Assembly (NCBI GenBank): GCA_024138025.1
Contig: JAMXBD010001367.1
Location: forward strand, 310,001 to 374,000
Source: Combretum micranthum
Taxonomy: Eukaryota; Streptophyta; Magnoliopsida; Myrtales; Combretaceae
Length of the DNA: 64,000 bases
Direction of reading: 5' to 3'
The notes under the pieces are model-generated. The model was not told the DNA's origin. It made no database searches and saw nothing but the letters and a program-made list of their open reading frames with translations. How positions within the stretch are numbered: position 1 is the first letter of the stretch; each line of letters opens with the position of its first letter. A program made the translations under genes and the position numbers. Positions 11,301 to 23,920 of the stretch are shown in pieces.

Positions 11301-14300
11301 TCAGCCGGGCCTACCAACATTGGTAATTACCGAAAAAATTCAAGTTGAAGCTCTATAATGTGTAGTTTTAATTTGGTTTGCTTACACTCTACATATAAGA
11401 AATGGCAAAATGCAATTTGGACAGTTCAATGATTGAAGCTATCTCTGTTTGACCAAAAGGAAAAAAAAAAAAAACATTTTAAACCTAATTTTAGGTTTAA
11501 CTTACAATTTTATTCAAAATCGGTATCCCTCGTAAAAAATTTGAATCACATTTTTCTTTCCTATCTTTTACATCTACCAACTTTCCATTATTTTGTTTTG
11601 ATAAAAAGAAGTGGTAGGGCATAGTAAGATGAAGGGGTAGGGAAAGTGGGAACTGGGAAGAATGAATTGACAATATAGAGTGCTAAAGTGACATTTTATC
11701 AAAATGGGCTATGGCCCAATAATCAATCAAACTCTATCAACTTTAAGTTAAGCTCCTTACTTGGACCATGATAAAAACTAGAGAAAGAGTAAAAAAATGA
11801 AATAGAGGTCCAAATGATCATTGAAACAACCACTTTGCCCTTGGTTCTAAGTGATAAGTTAAATATTTGTCGTCGAGTTTGTTTAATTTTTAGAGTATTT
11901 TAAATATTCATCCAGAATTTTTTTTCCCCTTCTGTTTTTTTTTCTTTAATTGTGCTGTCAGTTCTTTATTAAAAAAATACTCAACATATTATTTTTTATA
12001 AAATGTCTTTCTTTGTTGGATTATTAGGCAAATCTGCTAGTAAATGCATTCTAAAGCGGAACCACAACTACTGTTTTGGAGCCATAATGATTTCTCCTTC
12101 AGAGAACCTTGGCATAAGATGATTTAAATTAAAATTTGGTGGGAAAAAAATAAGGGGTTAAAATATCGAAGTGGCCTGACATGGAACTGGTGATTGCAAT
12201 TGTTAAAGAAACTGATCTAAGGATAGTTTGGAAAAATGCATATGGTGAGACAACTTATGACATATTATTTATCCTATAAGGTTCCTGATGAATGATGACC
12301 ACCAAACCCTTTTGCGATTGACGATCTATTCTTGTTTTATTGTAGTCCCTTATGGGCCTCCAAGTATCCAAACACAAAAGTTCGATCCTTTTGAGCAATT
12401 AAAACTTGTCGAGACAATATGGGTGGTCTAATCAACGTTTACAATCCTATATTTAATTGAGTAGTTGAATTGGTGACCAAGATTGAAAAATTAACTTTGA
12501 ATTAACAATTATATGATGATAACAAAGCTAAAATTTATATAACAAATATGGTGGTGAGAAAATGGCTTAAAAAGTGTACTACCATACAATTTAGCAAACT
12601 AGTATATGAACCTTTAAACTTTACATTTTTGGCATCTCTAGAGACACTAATATGAGTAAAAATATAAAACTAGAGACATCAAAAATGTAAAATTTAAAAG
12701 GTAATATAATAGTTTGCCCAAATCGGCAAGTTCAGACACTTGCAATGCCTTTGTTCCTGTGATGGTGTTAAAACTTATTTAGTTTTCAATAAATACAGTG
12801 GGGTTCTTTAGGAGCCCAATCAAATTAAGCGTTAAAATGGAATGCAGATTTAGGAAGGATTTAATTCAAGTAAAAATATAGGAACTTTACAAACTCTTAA
12901 ACTCTGGAAGAAAGATATGAAAATCTTCCTATATTTAATTTCAATATCTTGCAACTTTGTAAGCTAAATAAAATGCCGTACAATTCTTTCACTGTTGCGA
13001 ACATATAACTTTAAAAATTTAGAAATAACAATTCCCTCTAGTTTTTAACCTTTGTTCTTTTTATAACAAGGTTATATAACAAAACAACTTTGTTTTCTAC
13101 TAGAAAGGGTTTAGCACTCGATATTTTTGAGGGTTTAATAACTTAGATTGTTAAGGATAAACAACCAAACATTTTAGAGATTAGCGTGTAAAGTTTTATG
13201 TTAGCTATGACAGATCCTGAAATCACAATTAAAAGTATTAGTTGCATAAAATTGGTCATCATACAGTCATATCACAACATAACAAGTTACTTGGTAATTT
13301 ATTGGATACCAAAAGACAAGAAAAAAGTGTACCTGCTTTCTTTCTATCACTTCCATTGCTTCCTCTTGTAACCATAATCTACTGCAACGCCCAATATTGC
13401 CACCACTTTCATCACGAACAATTTCCCTTCCCAAGTCTCTTAATTGATCATGTATAATTATTCTATTGGATTCAACATCCATTTTTATTAAGGACAAGGA
13501 TTCAAGCCTTTCAAGTCCTACTTTTGGATAGAAGCCACAACTTTTCCACATCCAAGATGCTTGTTCAAAATTACATGAAAATGGAAAAAGACAGGCAATA
13601 TCAAGAAATATCTGTTGCTGCCCGTATTCAAGATAATCATAACTTACTTTCAACTTATCTCGCACCTTTTCATTAGGTATCCTTCTTAATTTTTCCAATG
13701 TTTCTTTCCAAATCTCTTCATCCTTTTTATAGAGCAAAGAACCAATAACCTCAACAGCTAAAGGGAGCCCTCCAGTTGTGGATATGATAGCTCTCGCTAT
13801 AGTTTCCAAATCACTTGGACAAGAGGCATCTCTTCTAAAAGCATGCTTGCAAAATAATTCATAAGATTGATCAGAATTTAATTCATTGAGTTCATAACTC
13901 AGATTTACTGCAGATGTCATAATAACCTCTTTATTTCTCGTAGTAATGATAACTATACTCTCTGATCCAAGCAAATTCTTTTCCATTGCCAATTTCTTTA
14001 GTTGATCTTCATTCTCAACATCATCAAGCACAAGCAGAAGCCTCTTTCCCTCGAAGCTCCTTTCAATAATAGTTTTTCCCGCATCAGCATGGGATATTCC
14101 TTGCACCGACTTGCCACCTAGAATGTCTGTCACAATCTGCTGTTGTAAGGCCTCCATACCCTTACATTTTGATGCTTCTCGAATATTGGGCACAAAGCTA
14201 GAACGTTCAAAGTCATTACAAAGTACATTGTAAAGGACTTTGGCTAGAGTAGTCTTACCGATGCCGCCCATTCCATGAATTACAATGATTTTAGCATTGT

Positions 14301-15113
14301 TGGATGGGCTTGCATCAAACCTTTCTTTAATCTCTTTCACGCGGCCCTCAACCCCAACCAAGAAATCAGGAACACCTAAGACAGCTTTCCTCAATTTTTT
14401 AAAAATTTCTTGAACAACCTCCGCTACTAATTCTCCTTCATCCCTGATGAACATTATTCGACATAAAAATCTGATACAAAAGAAGTAAGAGACAAATCAA
14501 CATATAAAGGACGGTGTAATAGTTACCCATGTGCAAATTTTTCTGATTCCCATCCTTTCAAGGATGCAACTTCTTTGAAAGCTTCTCCGAGTTTCTTGGA
14601 CAGCTCCCCATCCACATTATACTTCCTCTTACATTGTTCAAACTTCTTACCGAAATCACCCTTTTGGTCTCGTACATCCGAGGGTTTGACTTTGTAGAAG
14701 ATAGGCCAGACAAGTTGGCCAGAATCTTTCATGCACTCAATGATTTTGAGAAGTTCCTTGAGGCACCATATACTAGAGGCATAGTCGGGCGAAATGATTG
14801 GGACTGAAATTTGAGAAACCTTGATTGCGTCAAATAGTTGCTCGATCTTCTCACCTACACGAAGCTCTTCGCTATCTCTAAATGCCATGATTCCTCTATC
14901 GACCAATTTATGATAAAGATGAGAGGTAAAGTTATAACGGGTGTCTTCCCCCCTAAAGCTCAAGAACACTTCGTAATTCTGCCTTGGATATGAAAGAGGA
15001 GAGGAGGATGAAGTTGCTGTTGTGGTAGTTTGGTCTCCATCTCCACCATCATGGTTCAGAAAACAACGGATGAGACATCGAAAAAGCTTTGAAAAGAGAT
15101 CCAACAAACCCAT
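8352..15113 (-). CDS. TIR-NBS-LRR disease resistance protein, intact, 4 exons
   Basis: Predicted intracellular immune receptor of 1193 aa. Exons on the minus strand: 15113-14527, 14443-13333, 10315-10007 and 9926-8352; every intron is GT-AG and the joined frame has no stop. Exon 1 is an N-terminal extension (1-46) plus TIR (about 47-196), with YEVFLSFRGEDTR, and E120 in WCLKE, the position of the TIR NADase catalytic glutamate. Exon 2 is NB-ARC: P-loop GMGGIGKTT (253-261), kinase 2 LLLVLDD (331-337), GGLPLA (420-425), and IHD (526-528) in place of MHD. Exons 3-4 give a linker and about 18 LRRs, interrupted by an acidic island around DEIDVAPE. The ATG at 15113 is the only one giving an extended start before the TIR; an in-frame start nearer residue 47 is absent. 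No post-LRR C-JID was seen. The layout resembles L6-like TNLs. Expression is untested. Confidence 0.93.
11073..11229. repeat. 79-bp tandem duplication inside the TNL intron
   Basis: Two head-to-tail copies, each running from ATATATCATTTTCAAATC to AAACCAAGTTGACCG, with a few substitutions; the period is 79 bp. Confidence 0.85.
12592..12720. mobile_element. Short foldback / MITE-like element in the TNL intron
   Basis: Imperfect inverted arms of about 50 bp (outer GCAAACTA, inner ACATTTTT...TCTCTAG) around a short AT-rich loop. No target duplication could be assigned. Confidence 0.55.
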
Positions 15114-15360
15114 GAGAGTTGTGAATATGAAATAAGATTTAAAGTTTGGTTAAGAAACTGAGAAAATAGGTCTTGCAGAGACTCTGCTGTCTTACTTTTA
15201 TGGTGAATAAGGTTTATTTGTTTATTGATTACCAGTGGGCCAAGATTCCCTTCGGTGCATGTGACCCATGTGCCAGGAAAAGAACTTGTCAATGCGACCC
15301 CATTTCTAGCTTGTCGTATAGCGACTCTTTTTATTTTCCATCTTTTTATGGTCATCAGTG
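15114..15360 (-). promoter_or_regulatory. 5' flank of the TNL gene, probable 5' UTR and proximal promoter
   Basis: The sequence just upstream of the start codon. A TTGAC core (W-box-like, minus strand) lies at 15288-15292. This is a weak, common motif, and no confident TATA box was seen. Confidence 0.3.
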
Positions 15361-18300
15361 ACTTTAATTTTTAAGTTTAGGATATATTTGTTTATTGGCA
15401 GGTTTTTTTTTTTAATTTTTTTATAATAAATTATTTATAAATAATTAAATATAGATTAAAAAATTATAATTTTTATTAAAATATCAAATACATTAAATAT
15501 AGATAAAATATAAATATAAAATAAATATATTTATACATATCATTTTGAAAAAAATAAAATACAAATGAAAAACAGATCAACTATATAAATCCTTAGTTGT
15601 GTCATCGTTGCCTGTCTCTTGAAGAGATATGAAAAAAAGAAAAAATAGTGGATTTTTTTCTTTTTTTTTTTATCCATGATTTAATGAGTCTTCCCATCAG
15701 ACAAAAATATATAAAAAAATAATACTTAAACTTTTGTATATTTTATTATTGATATCTACTTTTTTTTTTCAATGAATCAAAAAGATTATTATAATACTAT
15801 CATATAAAACCATGGAACTTGATAAAGATGTAGTCATTAAGTATTAAAGGTTTTTTTAATTAGATATTATATAAGATAATAAATATCTTATGTTCGCCAT
15901 AATGAAAAATATTAATGGATGCCAATTTAATGTACGTAAAAGTAGAAACCCTAATTCTACAATAAACATAAAAGTGGGGAAAAAATGCAGAAAAAAGTGA
16001 AAATGGTATAAAATTAGGTATGCCAATTTAATGTACCCAAAAATATAATAATATACAATATTAAGCTGTAAATATGACTTACACGGATGGTTTCAAGAAT
16101 ATGGAGACAATAAAAAATTAAAGAGGGCTCTTTTATTTTCCTTAAAAAGTGGGGGCATTTATTTTTGGAAATATGCGCATCATCCTTTTTGCTTTTTCTT
16201 ATATATAATCAAAGCATTGGTCCGCTTGGTCTACATGGAAACTTTAGTGAATCTTACACGAAAGCCAAGCATTCACGCGCACGACTGTTAAAAAAAAAAA
16301 AAAGGAAAGACAAAAGCAGAGAGGCGAAACTTCGACGAAATTTCTCAGCTACAAGGAAAGACGTGATTTAAATTCTTAGCTAATTATAGGCATTCTTCTG
16401 GTTTTGATACAAAGAAATTATAGTTCTTTTACAAAGTTCATGCAAATTGATTTCTTCTAATTTTGTTTAGGTTATTCAATATTTATTTATATATTATTTA
16501 TATTTGATTTGTATTTATAATTTATTTTTATTTTATTTGTATTTAATTTTTTTAATTTATTTATGAATTTAAAAATTATAATAAATTTAAATTATATAAA
16601 AAATTAATAAATATCATTATTATATCATATTAAAAAATATGATATAGCAACTTTTCTCATCGAGCGATGCACATATAAACAGTGCTTGTTCCTCTTCAAA
16701 TACTTTATGTTGATGTTTGAAAAATTGCAAGTTTATTTTTATTTTAATTTGTTGAAGTACGTGTCGGTCAACAAAGTGCATTGGACACGGTGAGTCTTGA
16801 AAGCTCCCCTCCCCATACCTCTACATGTGCTATATTGATATTTTTTGAAAGTTTGAGAAGATATGATTGCTGCATAGCTTTTTTAGAAATAATTTTGTGT
16901 AAATGATACTAATCAAAATTAATTATTTATTTAAGATTAATATGAAAATAATTATTAATATAAGCTATAAAATATGATTAAAAAAGAGATAAATGAATTT
17001 TCATATATCATTTTTAATAAACGTGATTTATATACTTTTATATAAAATATCGCGACAATGAAATGTAATATAAGTACGTACATCGTGGAATATAATAGCG
17101 ATATATGTGTATTCATGTTTCATCATTTCCTGTGTTTCGCTTGAATGAACTTATTTTTGGCTTATTCTTTTGTCATTCTAAACTAACCCATACGGTTTAG
17201 ATTTAATTTTCGAAAGCATTGGTTTCGTTGAGTTCAATTCAATACAAATTGGAACAGAAATAATTTCACCTGTTTGAAGGTAAGTTCATTGGATTTTGAA
17301 GCATCTGTTAAGGATGGTATTATGGTTGTTTTGGGTGATGCGGTGTGTTTGGTTTTTGGAGTTTGTGGAATTGTTAGGGGTTCATGTAGGCTTCAACAAT
17401 GGTTGTGGTTTGAAGTGAAGCTGGCATGGTGGTGGTTTGGCATTGGTGGGGTGTTGGGTTTGTAAGAATGGTGGCTATGGCAGTTTTTAGTGAGAAAATG
17501 AAGGTCAGACAGAGAAGGAGGGGATAGCAGAATGAGAGAAAAATTGGGATTAATGCAGAAGAAGTGGAGAGAAATGGACCTTCTTCATCCGACTTAAATG
17601 AAAAGGGAGAAACAGAGAAGGAGGTTAATATGCGTTAAAAAGTTTATGTTGTGCGCCCTTATATCACGATTAATTAACTTGATTTACATTCAAAACAACA
17701 CATCATGTTTTCTTATCGTGATTTAGGTGCAGTACTGAAACATGAAATTGTATTTTTTTAAATGCGATTTATATGTAAAATTAGCATGTCTTGATTACTA
17801 AATGCAATTTTGAAAAGAATTTTGGTAATTATTTTCAAACCGACCTTATCTTGATAATTACTTTTTTTAGGAACCTTAGACATGTTCTTTCGCATTTTTT
17901 ATATAAGATGTATGCATGAAATATAATGTTTCTATTTTAATGTGAGATATAAAAATAATATTTTTAGTAATTTTTTATAAAAGTAATAAACATATCTTTT
18001 ATTATTATTTATAAGTAAAAATATTTATTTAAAAATTATAAAAATAAAATATTTCCTTGCCAAAAAATAAAATAATATAAAATAAAATATTAAGAAGAGT
18101 AGAATGGCTGTGAACTCAGAATTTGATTTCTTGGTATGCTTATGCCATTTACTGCATGAGCTGTCAGTCAAAATAGTAGGCTTCCGACGGTATCTTTTGT
18201 AAATCTTTTGTAAATTGCAGGAAGCGTTGGTCTTTTCAACAATCTGACATTATTTTTGTAAAATTGCACAAAGTATCGGCATTTTCAAGGATATGTTTAA

Positions 18301-18445
18301 CGGGCCAAAAAAAATAATATATATATGTTTGCGATAGGGAAGAAATTCCTTTTTGTTTGAATAGAAAAGAAGATTACAGGAGAAGAAAATTTTAGTACAA
18401 TAATTATCCAGATGAATTATATTAGGATATATTAATATTAAAAAA
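15361..18445. other. AT-rich spacer, no gene
   Basis: Very AT-rich stretches at 15400-15580 and 16440-16640 and a G-rich, TE-like stretch near 17300-17640. A palindromic motif TGTCTCTTGAAGAGA at about 15613, like those in the nearby MULE ends, hints at a MULE scrap. A 68-codon open frame at 16165-16371 and a 63-codon frame at 17274-17465 look like chance. Confidence 0.5.
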
Positions 18446-18728
18446 GGAAAAAAGGTTTTTTTACTTAAACTTTAATTAAATAGATAATTAAATACTCAAA
18501 CTTTCAAAAAAATTAATTTCATACTTGGTCAAACTTTTGATGCACATTTTTATTACCTCACATAATTATTATCTTTTAAAATAATTGACACGTGTCGGGC
18601 TATGAATGAGCAAGGTATTGAAAAGAGGTATGAAAAATTTATTTATATATCAAATTGATCTTCTTGAAAGTTAAAATACTTAATTATTCATTTAGTTAAA
18701 ATTTAAGTATCAAAATAGACTTTATCCC
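18446..18728. mobile_element. MULE-type MITE (about 283 bp)
   Basis: Long terminal inverted repeats: the left arm reads ACTTAAACTTTAATTAAAT and the right arm reverse complement ACTTAAATTTTAACTAAAT, with matching sequence for about 80 bp. The arms are recognisably related to the TIRs of the 57.36-59.25 kb element. The flanks share TAAAAAA, a shortened version of the 9-bp duplication expected of MULEs. A GACACGTGTC palindrome lies in the middle. Confidence 0.7.
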
Positions 18729-19329
18729 TAAAAAATAACTTTATTTTTTTCTGAATAGAAGTAACATTATTTAATAATTTTGGTAGTATAGGCACGGTAA
18801 GGAGGAAAGTTAAGATAAATAAGCAAAATCAATAGAGGTTTTTGTATTTTTATAGAACATTATGCTAATTACCAATTTTTTTATTTTAATCGACATAGAC
18901 ACTCAACTTTTTCATATTGTAATTATTCAAATATTTCCTTTTTTTGTAACTATGAAAATGGATCATGACTTCTTACTTCTAAAACTTCTTTTTGAACTAA
19001 TCTTGTTATATATATATGTATATATATAATTTGAAAATTTTACAAAGAAGAGAACAATTTTTCAATGTCATGATACATAAATATCTTAACCATAAAAGGG
19101 ATAAATCATAAGTGTGAAGTAAAATTTCTGATTCTTGAAAAATTATGGAATGATATAATTGGAAATAAAAATAATAATTACAATGATGATGATTGACCAA
19201 ACACGCCATGCTGATGGTGATGATCGACCAAACACGTCATGCTGATAATGTAAAGGGCCAAGCTCGTTAGATGCATATACATGAGAGGCAAATGCTCGTC
19301 TCTAATATCTACAGATCAGCCTCAACCTC
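18729..19329. other. Spacer with a 30-bp tandem duplication
   Basis: AT-rich. Near 19188-19247 the unit GACCAAACACG(C/T)CATGCTGAT occurs twice, about 30 bp apart. This should contain, but does not clearly show, the left end of the MULE to its right. Confidence 0.5.
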
Positions 19330-20960
19330 ACTCCTAAGCCTGTCTCCGCCCACGCCTCTCTCTCTATATAGGCTGAGGTTGTAGGTCATCCGATGATGGT
19401 ACTAATGCTGGTGCTATATCATTTAAATTAAGTCTCATTAACTCATCCACTATATGAATGGCATCTTGTACAGTAGTAAAAGTGTTCTTTGGTGGCATGT
19501 CCAAGACTTTGTAAATGAAATCTGCTTGCAATCAATAGCAAACATGTAGATAAGGAAATAACAAATATAGTATACATCCATATATACCTTATCTAATCGT
19601 TGACCTTATCATATATCGAATAATGGTCCTGAACGACCGATTCAGCGCTTAGTAATCGCATTATACCAATCAAAATAATCTCCATATGTACCTACAGGGA
19701 TGTCTAGTATCTCTACAATGCGATCGCACGTGCCATCCCACTCTATGACCCACCTAACATGCCCTACCGCCCAGTTCCACTCGAAATGCCCCCGTAAGTC
19801 CAGTTCACGTATGACCCTCATATTAGTTGGGGGGTCTAGGATCCTCTAGAAACCACTAAACTGTCTGAGCACCATATCTAGATAGTTATGCTCGATAATG
19901 TGAAAGCAAATCAGGGGAATGCATGCATGATATACATCACTACTAGCTCGGCAGTACTTAGGTAGAGAATCCATGATGGTAGAGTAGGGGTCCTAAACAA
20001 CCTTTTCAAGAAAAAAAGTAAGCTATAAATGAATAAACATAATGAAATTGTGCACATATTAACACATAAGACACACAAAACCATACATAGCTGGGGATCT
20101 ATCAATCGAAGATCCTCTACATTAAAATAGCAAATGTGTGGAGGATCCGGTGACATCAAAAGCGGTACCCCAATAATTGATAAGTGAGCACCCTGCGGTA
20201 ATTGACGTGATCCGTCGAAGCAACGAGGCTACGTGGGAAATACTCTCAGGCCTAGATCTGTAGAACTACAAGAGGTCTTGCAATGTTAATCGTCTCTATG
20301 TGGGAAGCCATGCATAGCTGCCTGTTTAGCCATGCTAAGCAAGCTGCTCCCCATGCATACTAGTCTGCTCTCTCGAAGTCCTGAAGCACTGGAGGTACAT
20401 GACATGAACCAAATTGGAAGATTTAAACCCAATAATAGCCCCCTCCACACACCCTCCCCCCCCCCTCCCCCGGCATAGTAGTAGGATGTACACTATAGCA
20501 TGGCATCGAATCATCGCATCATCTACATGAACAAGTAGCATTATAAAGTGTACATCCAACCATGACATCTTCAGGCGACCACTATAAATATCCACACGGC
20601 CACGGGTCTAACTCTTAACAAATGGTCACACAACCTCTGCCAATCCATCCAAGCCATGCCTGCCCATCAACAAGAAGGTCGATGAGTGATACAATGCAAC
20701 ATCCTGTAATGTCACAGTCTACTCCTCCGTCGGTATGTCAAAGGTATAGCTCTTGGGACGCCACCTCTCATTTAAGCAGTAATCAAGTGTCAATCCAACT
20801 ATATAAATGGTATATGTTCCGCACCTTTGAATCCAGCATGTCACAAGAACGACACAAGTCAGTAATCCATAGGTATAGGTATACCATCTTGCCACCTCAG
20901 CCTCGACCTCGCCTCTTTCTAGCAACGATACAATGCCACGTGCTCTTGCATTTGGAAACG
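19330..20960 (-). pseudogene. Plant mobile domain (PMD, MAIN-like) gene of the MULE, decayed
   Basis: Reading the minus strand from about 20930: ERWRPKSYTFDIPTEE, a stop, then TVTLQDVALY, which is the hallmark N-terminus of the plant mobile domain (ERWRPETHTF...T.TLEDV). Further on come LVHVMYLQCFRTS (20335-20595) and TNMRVIRELDLRG, followed by a Trp-rich stretch ending RWVIEWDGTC (near 19700-19830). A tail, ADFIYKVLDMPPKNTF, lies near 19500. Frameshifts and stops occur throughout. PMD proteins are found both as host genes (MAIN, MAIL1) and inside MULE and gypsy elements. Its place just downstream of a transposase on the same strand says it belongs to the transposon. Confidence 0.85.
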
Positions 20961-21249
20961 AATCTATGACTTGTATTTGAAAATGAATCTATGAGAAACA
21001 TTCTCTAAATGATCTAAGTAATCGGATTAGGAAATAATCTTATTTGTCCCTCCCATTCCAGCCTCGATCAATGAAGATGCTACCCTATAAGTATGGAGTC
21101 ATCAAGCAGTATTGGATCCACCCGTAAGAAAGAAAGTAATGAACAGTGTTAACAGAAGCATAGGTACTAAACACAGTAAACAATAGATAAAGCATGCCAC
21201 GTGAGTGTAGTAAAACAAATCATATGAACAAAAAAAATACCATTACGAC

Positions 21250-23920
21250 TCTACTGAGTCGTAACTATCCTACTAGCCACTCGCTTCTTTAGATAACTTC
21301 TAATGTTGCGCCCTGTTTAGCCACATGAATCACATGAGTAACCTCATGGGGCATCTTGAATGTCCATCTCATTCTGAAAGCGTTTTTCCCTAAGCTTATC
21401 CTTTTTTCTAATAAGTTATGGGATGGGGTTCCATTTTTGGTATATCCATAGGAGTCCAATTAACCTTATTTGCTGTGGGTATGAAATAATGCACATATAC
21501 CATTAGTCGATTCTCCTACTCGTACCACTGCTCTATTTGGGCAATAAAATTCATGTGCAGAGTACCCATTACTACCATTGCTTATGAACATGGAATTTTA
21601 TAGGTCTGCCACATATTACATGTGCATCTACCTAATCTCAACTCGATTTTTTGTATGTTATCTCCCTTTTGACCATACATTATAGGTCGCAAAGTAATTA
21701 AAACCTCAAACATACGTTCCTGATAGTCGAAACATGTTACTTGATGGATACTTGATATGTTGTTCCACCTCTCAAACTTTTTACAACGTAAATTATCATA
21801 AACTTACCTAAATTCATTGCTTTATTTGCCTATTGTCTTTGCCTGTTAAAGATGGAGTTGCAATTGTAAATTTTTTTTTTTTTTATTTTACTAAGGCTGC
21901 CACAAGTAAGCACTGAGCATCTTTTAGAATGAAATTGTAACTTTCAATCATGTTTGTTGTACTAATTCTAAACATTACGCCTTCATCATAAGATAAGTCC
22001 ATATACATGGGAGGCAACTTGTGAAAATATCACAATGTTCTTAGACTAACTTGATTTGCTGCATTAAAGTAACTGTGGAACTTTCTCACTTGGGTTTAAT
22101 ATGTTGCTTTTTTAACTAATTCCTTAAATTATTTACTTTTCGCCTTTGAGTTAAAGTTGCTAGCAACATGCCAAATACACTGGTGCCAAGGTCAACGTCT
22201 AGGCCACATAGCATTCTCACCTTCAACTGTACTCTTAATATCAACATACCGATCAAATACCAAGTAAATGCTGGAGCAATCCTTGATAAAGTGTTCCAGC
22301 AAATTTGCAAGGAACCAACTCCATGTATCCTCTTTCTCATTATCGATAAGAGAACATGCCTATGGAATGATGTGTTTCGCCGCATCTACTGCCACTGCAA
22401 TGAGCAATTTGTGCTTATACTTGCCATACAAGAAGGTACTATCAACTATGAAAACAGGTTTGCAAAGAATTAACAGATATAACTTGGTTAATTGATATCA
22501 AGTTTTTATAACTAAATCCAATCATGTATCCAAAACAAACAAGCAATACTAAAACGCTTCAACGTAAGGAGCAAATTCCCAAAAGAGTTTATCGAGGAAG
22601 ACGTGTCCTGCAATATCCGAATCAACAATTCTCCACTCAATCTTTGTTCGAGGATTTGCCTCTGTTATCGCATTAAGTATACGTGGGAGCTTCATTTATG
22701 AATCTTCCCAACTTCTATATACCTGCTCAATAGCTTTTTGCTTTGCCTCACAAATTCTCTTCATATGTACATTATACCCAAACTCTTTTAAAATAGTCGA
22801 TTGGAGGTCCTTCACTTTCACACATAGAGAATTACGAATCTCCAGTATAATGCATCTAAACATGCTAGTGAAGTCTAATTGAGAGTGATCCTATCTAATG
22901 ATTTCATCCAAGTAAGTGTAGGGTCCTTCATATTTAATTATGTGAAACCACCCACCATGTTTCTCGTAACTCCCTCTAAGTCTCCACTTTATAACCTCTG
23001 TTATGGATATCAGTATATTTCATCGCCCATAACCTTGGGTCCAAGTCCACTATCTTGAAATTGTAATGGTTTGATATGTGCCACATTATAACTGCCCATA
23101 TAAGATGATCTTTAGTCTCAAACTGTATCCCAATACTGAATTAATCGTCGAAGCTCTAATTTTCAGTACTCGTTTCCTGCTCATCATCAAATGCAACATA
23201 ACCACTACCAACATCAGTAGTGAAAAAAGGCGCTAGCACCGAGCTCCCTACTGCATCAACTGTTGTAATAGTCATGAAACGGTGCCACTCATTTCTATTA
23301 GGTTATACTTTGGTAGTGGTATCTTACCGGGGAAAGCTTACACATTATCATTTCTATCATCATCATAGTTGTCACTGGATTCACTTATCGAGGAGTTTTA
23401 CATCACATCAGTATCATGAACACATGTCCAATCAGGTGTACTCATTTCAAAGTTACCTATATGCACTAGTATGCTACCTATTGTCCAAATTGAAGTCGAG
23501 TTCGAGTATACCAACCATTAGCTATCGATATTTCTATCAATGCCCATTTCCCTTATAGGGGCAATTCATTTTCAAATACCTGCACATATATAACCACTGA
23601 CCCCTTCTATATATACCAACATCTTCTATATTGCATCACCATCGGTCACTAAAATAACATCATAATATATCATTTATCTCTAATAGCTACCTTATAATAC
23701 AACCCAACCCGATGTGTAAACCTATTTACCTTAAGTCTATTAGAAATGATGTCGAGTATTTGCTCATATGTTGACTTCTTATCGACACTGACTACATCAG
23801 CTAGCTGCTTATCATAACCAAAGCCATCATTCCCTTCCACAGTGTTGCAATGAGTACATAGTACGAACTTGGCCTCATCCCTTTCCTCACCTACCCTGCC
23901 ATCTCATAAAACATAGTTTG
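21250..23920 (-). pseudogene. MULE (MuDR-type) transposase, decayed
   Basis: The minus strand encodes a full-length but broken Mutator-like transposase. The N-terminal part near 23700-23920 includes FVLCTHCNTVEG and TYEQILDIISNRLKV. The zinc/DNA-binding and MULE core follow at about 23100-22600 (FGYNVHMKR, AKQKAIEQVYRSWEDS). The catalytic core has DSTFLYGKYKHKLLIAVAVD (22330-22460, Asp kept, DGT now DST), then FDRYVDI with the second Asp. WHQC..HVASNFN and TTNMIESYN follow. A SWIM zinc finger near 21600-21660 keeps CTC and a following Cys, but a stop occupies the expected His. Many stops mean it cannot make active protein. The PMD gene follows in the same direction. Confidence 0.9.

Larger units (their letters stand above)
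10316..13332 (-). other. Large intron 2 of the TNL gene (3017 bp)
   Basis: Separates the NB-ARC exon from the LRR exons. The donor is CAG|GTACAC and the acceptor is TTTTCTTTTGCAG|GGAACT, both phase 0. It is about 37 times longer than the other two introns (83 and 80 bp) and carries a 79-bp tandem duplication and a foldback element, so repeats account for part of its length. No coding region was seen on either strand. Confidence 0.85.

Noticed and set aside
20335..20595. 86-codon minus ORF treated as an independent gene
   Set aside because: It is one frame-segment of the decayed PMD gene.
22168..22473. 101-codon plus ORF
   Set aside because: It is antisense to the MULE transposase catalytic core.
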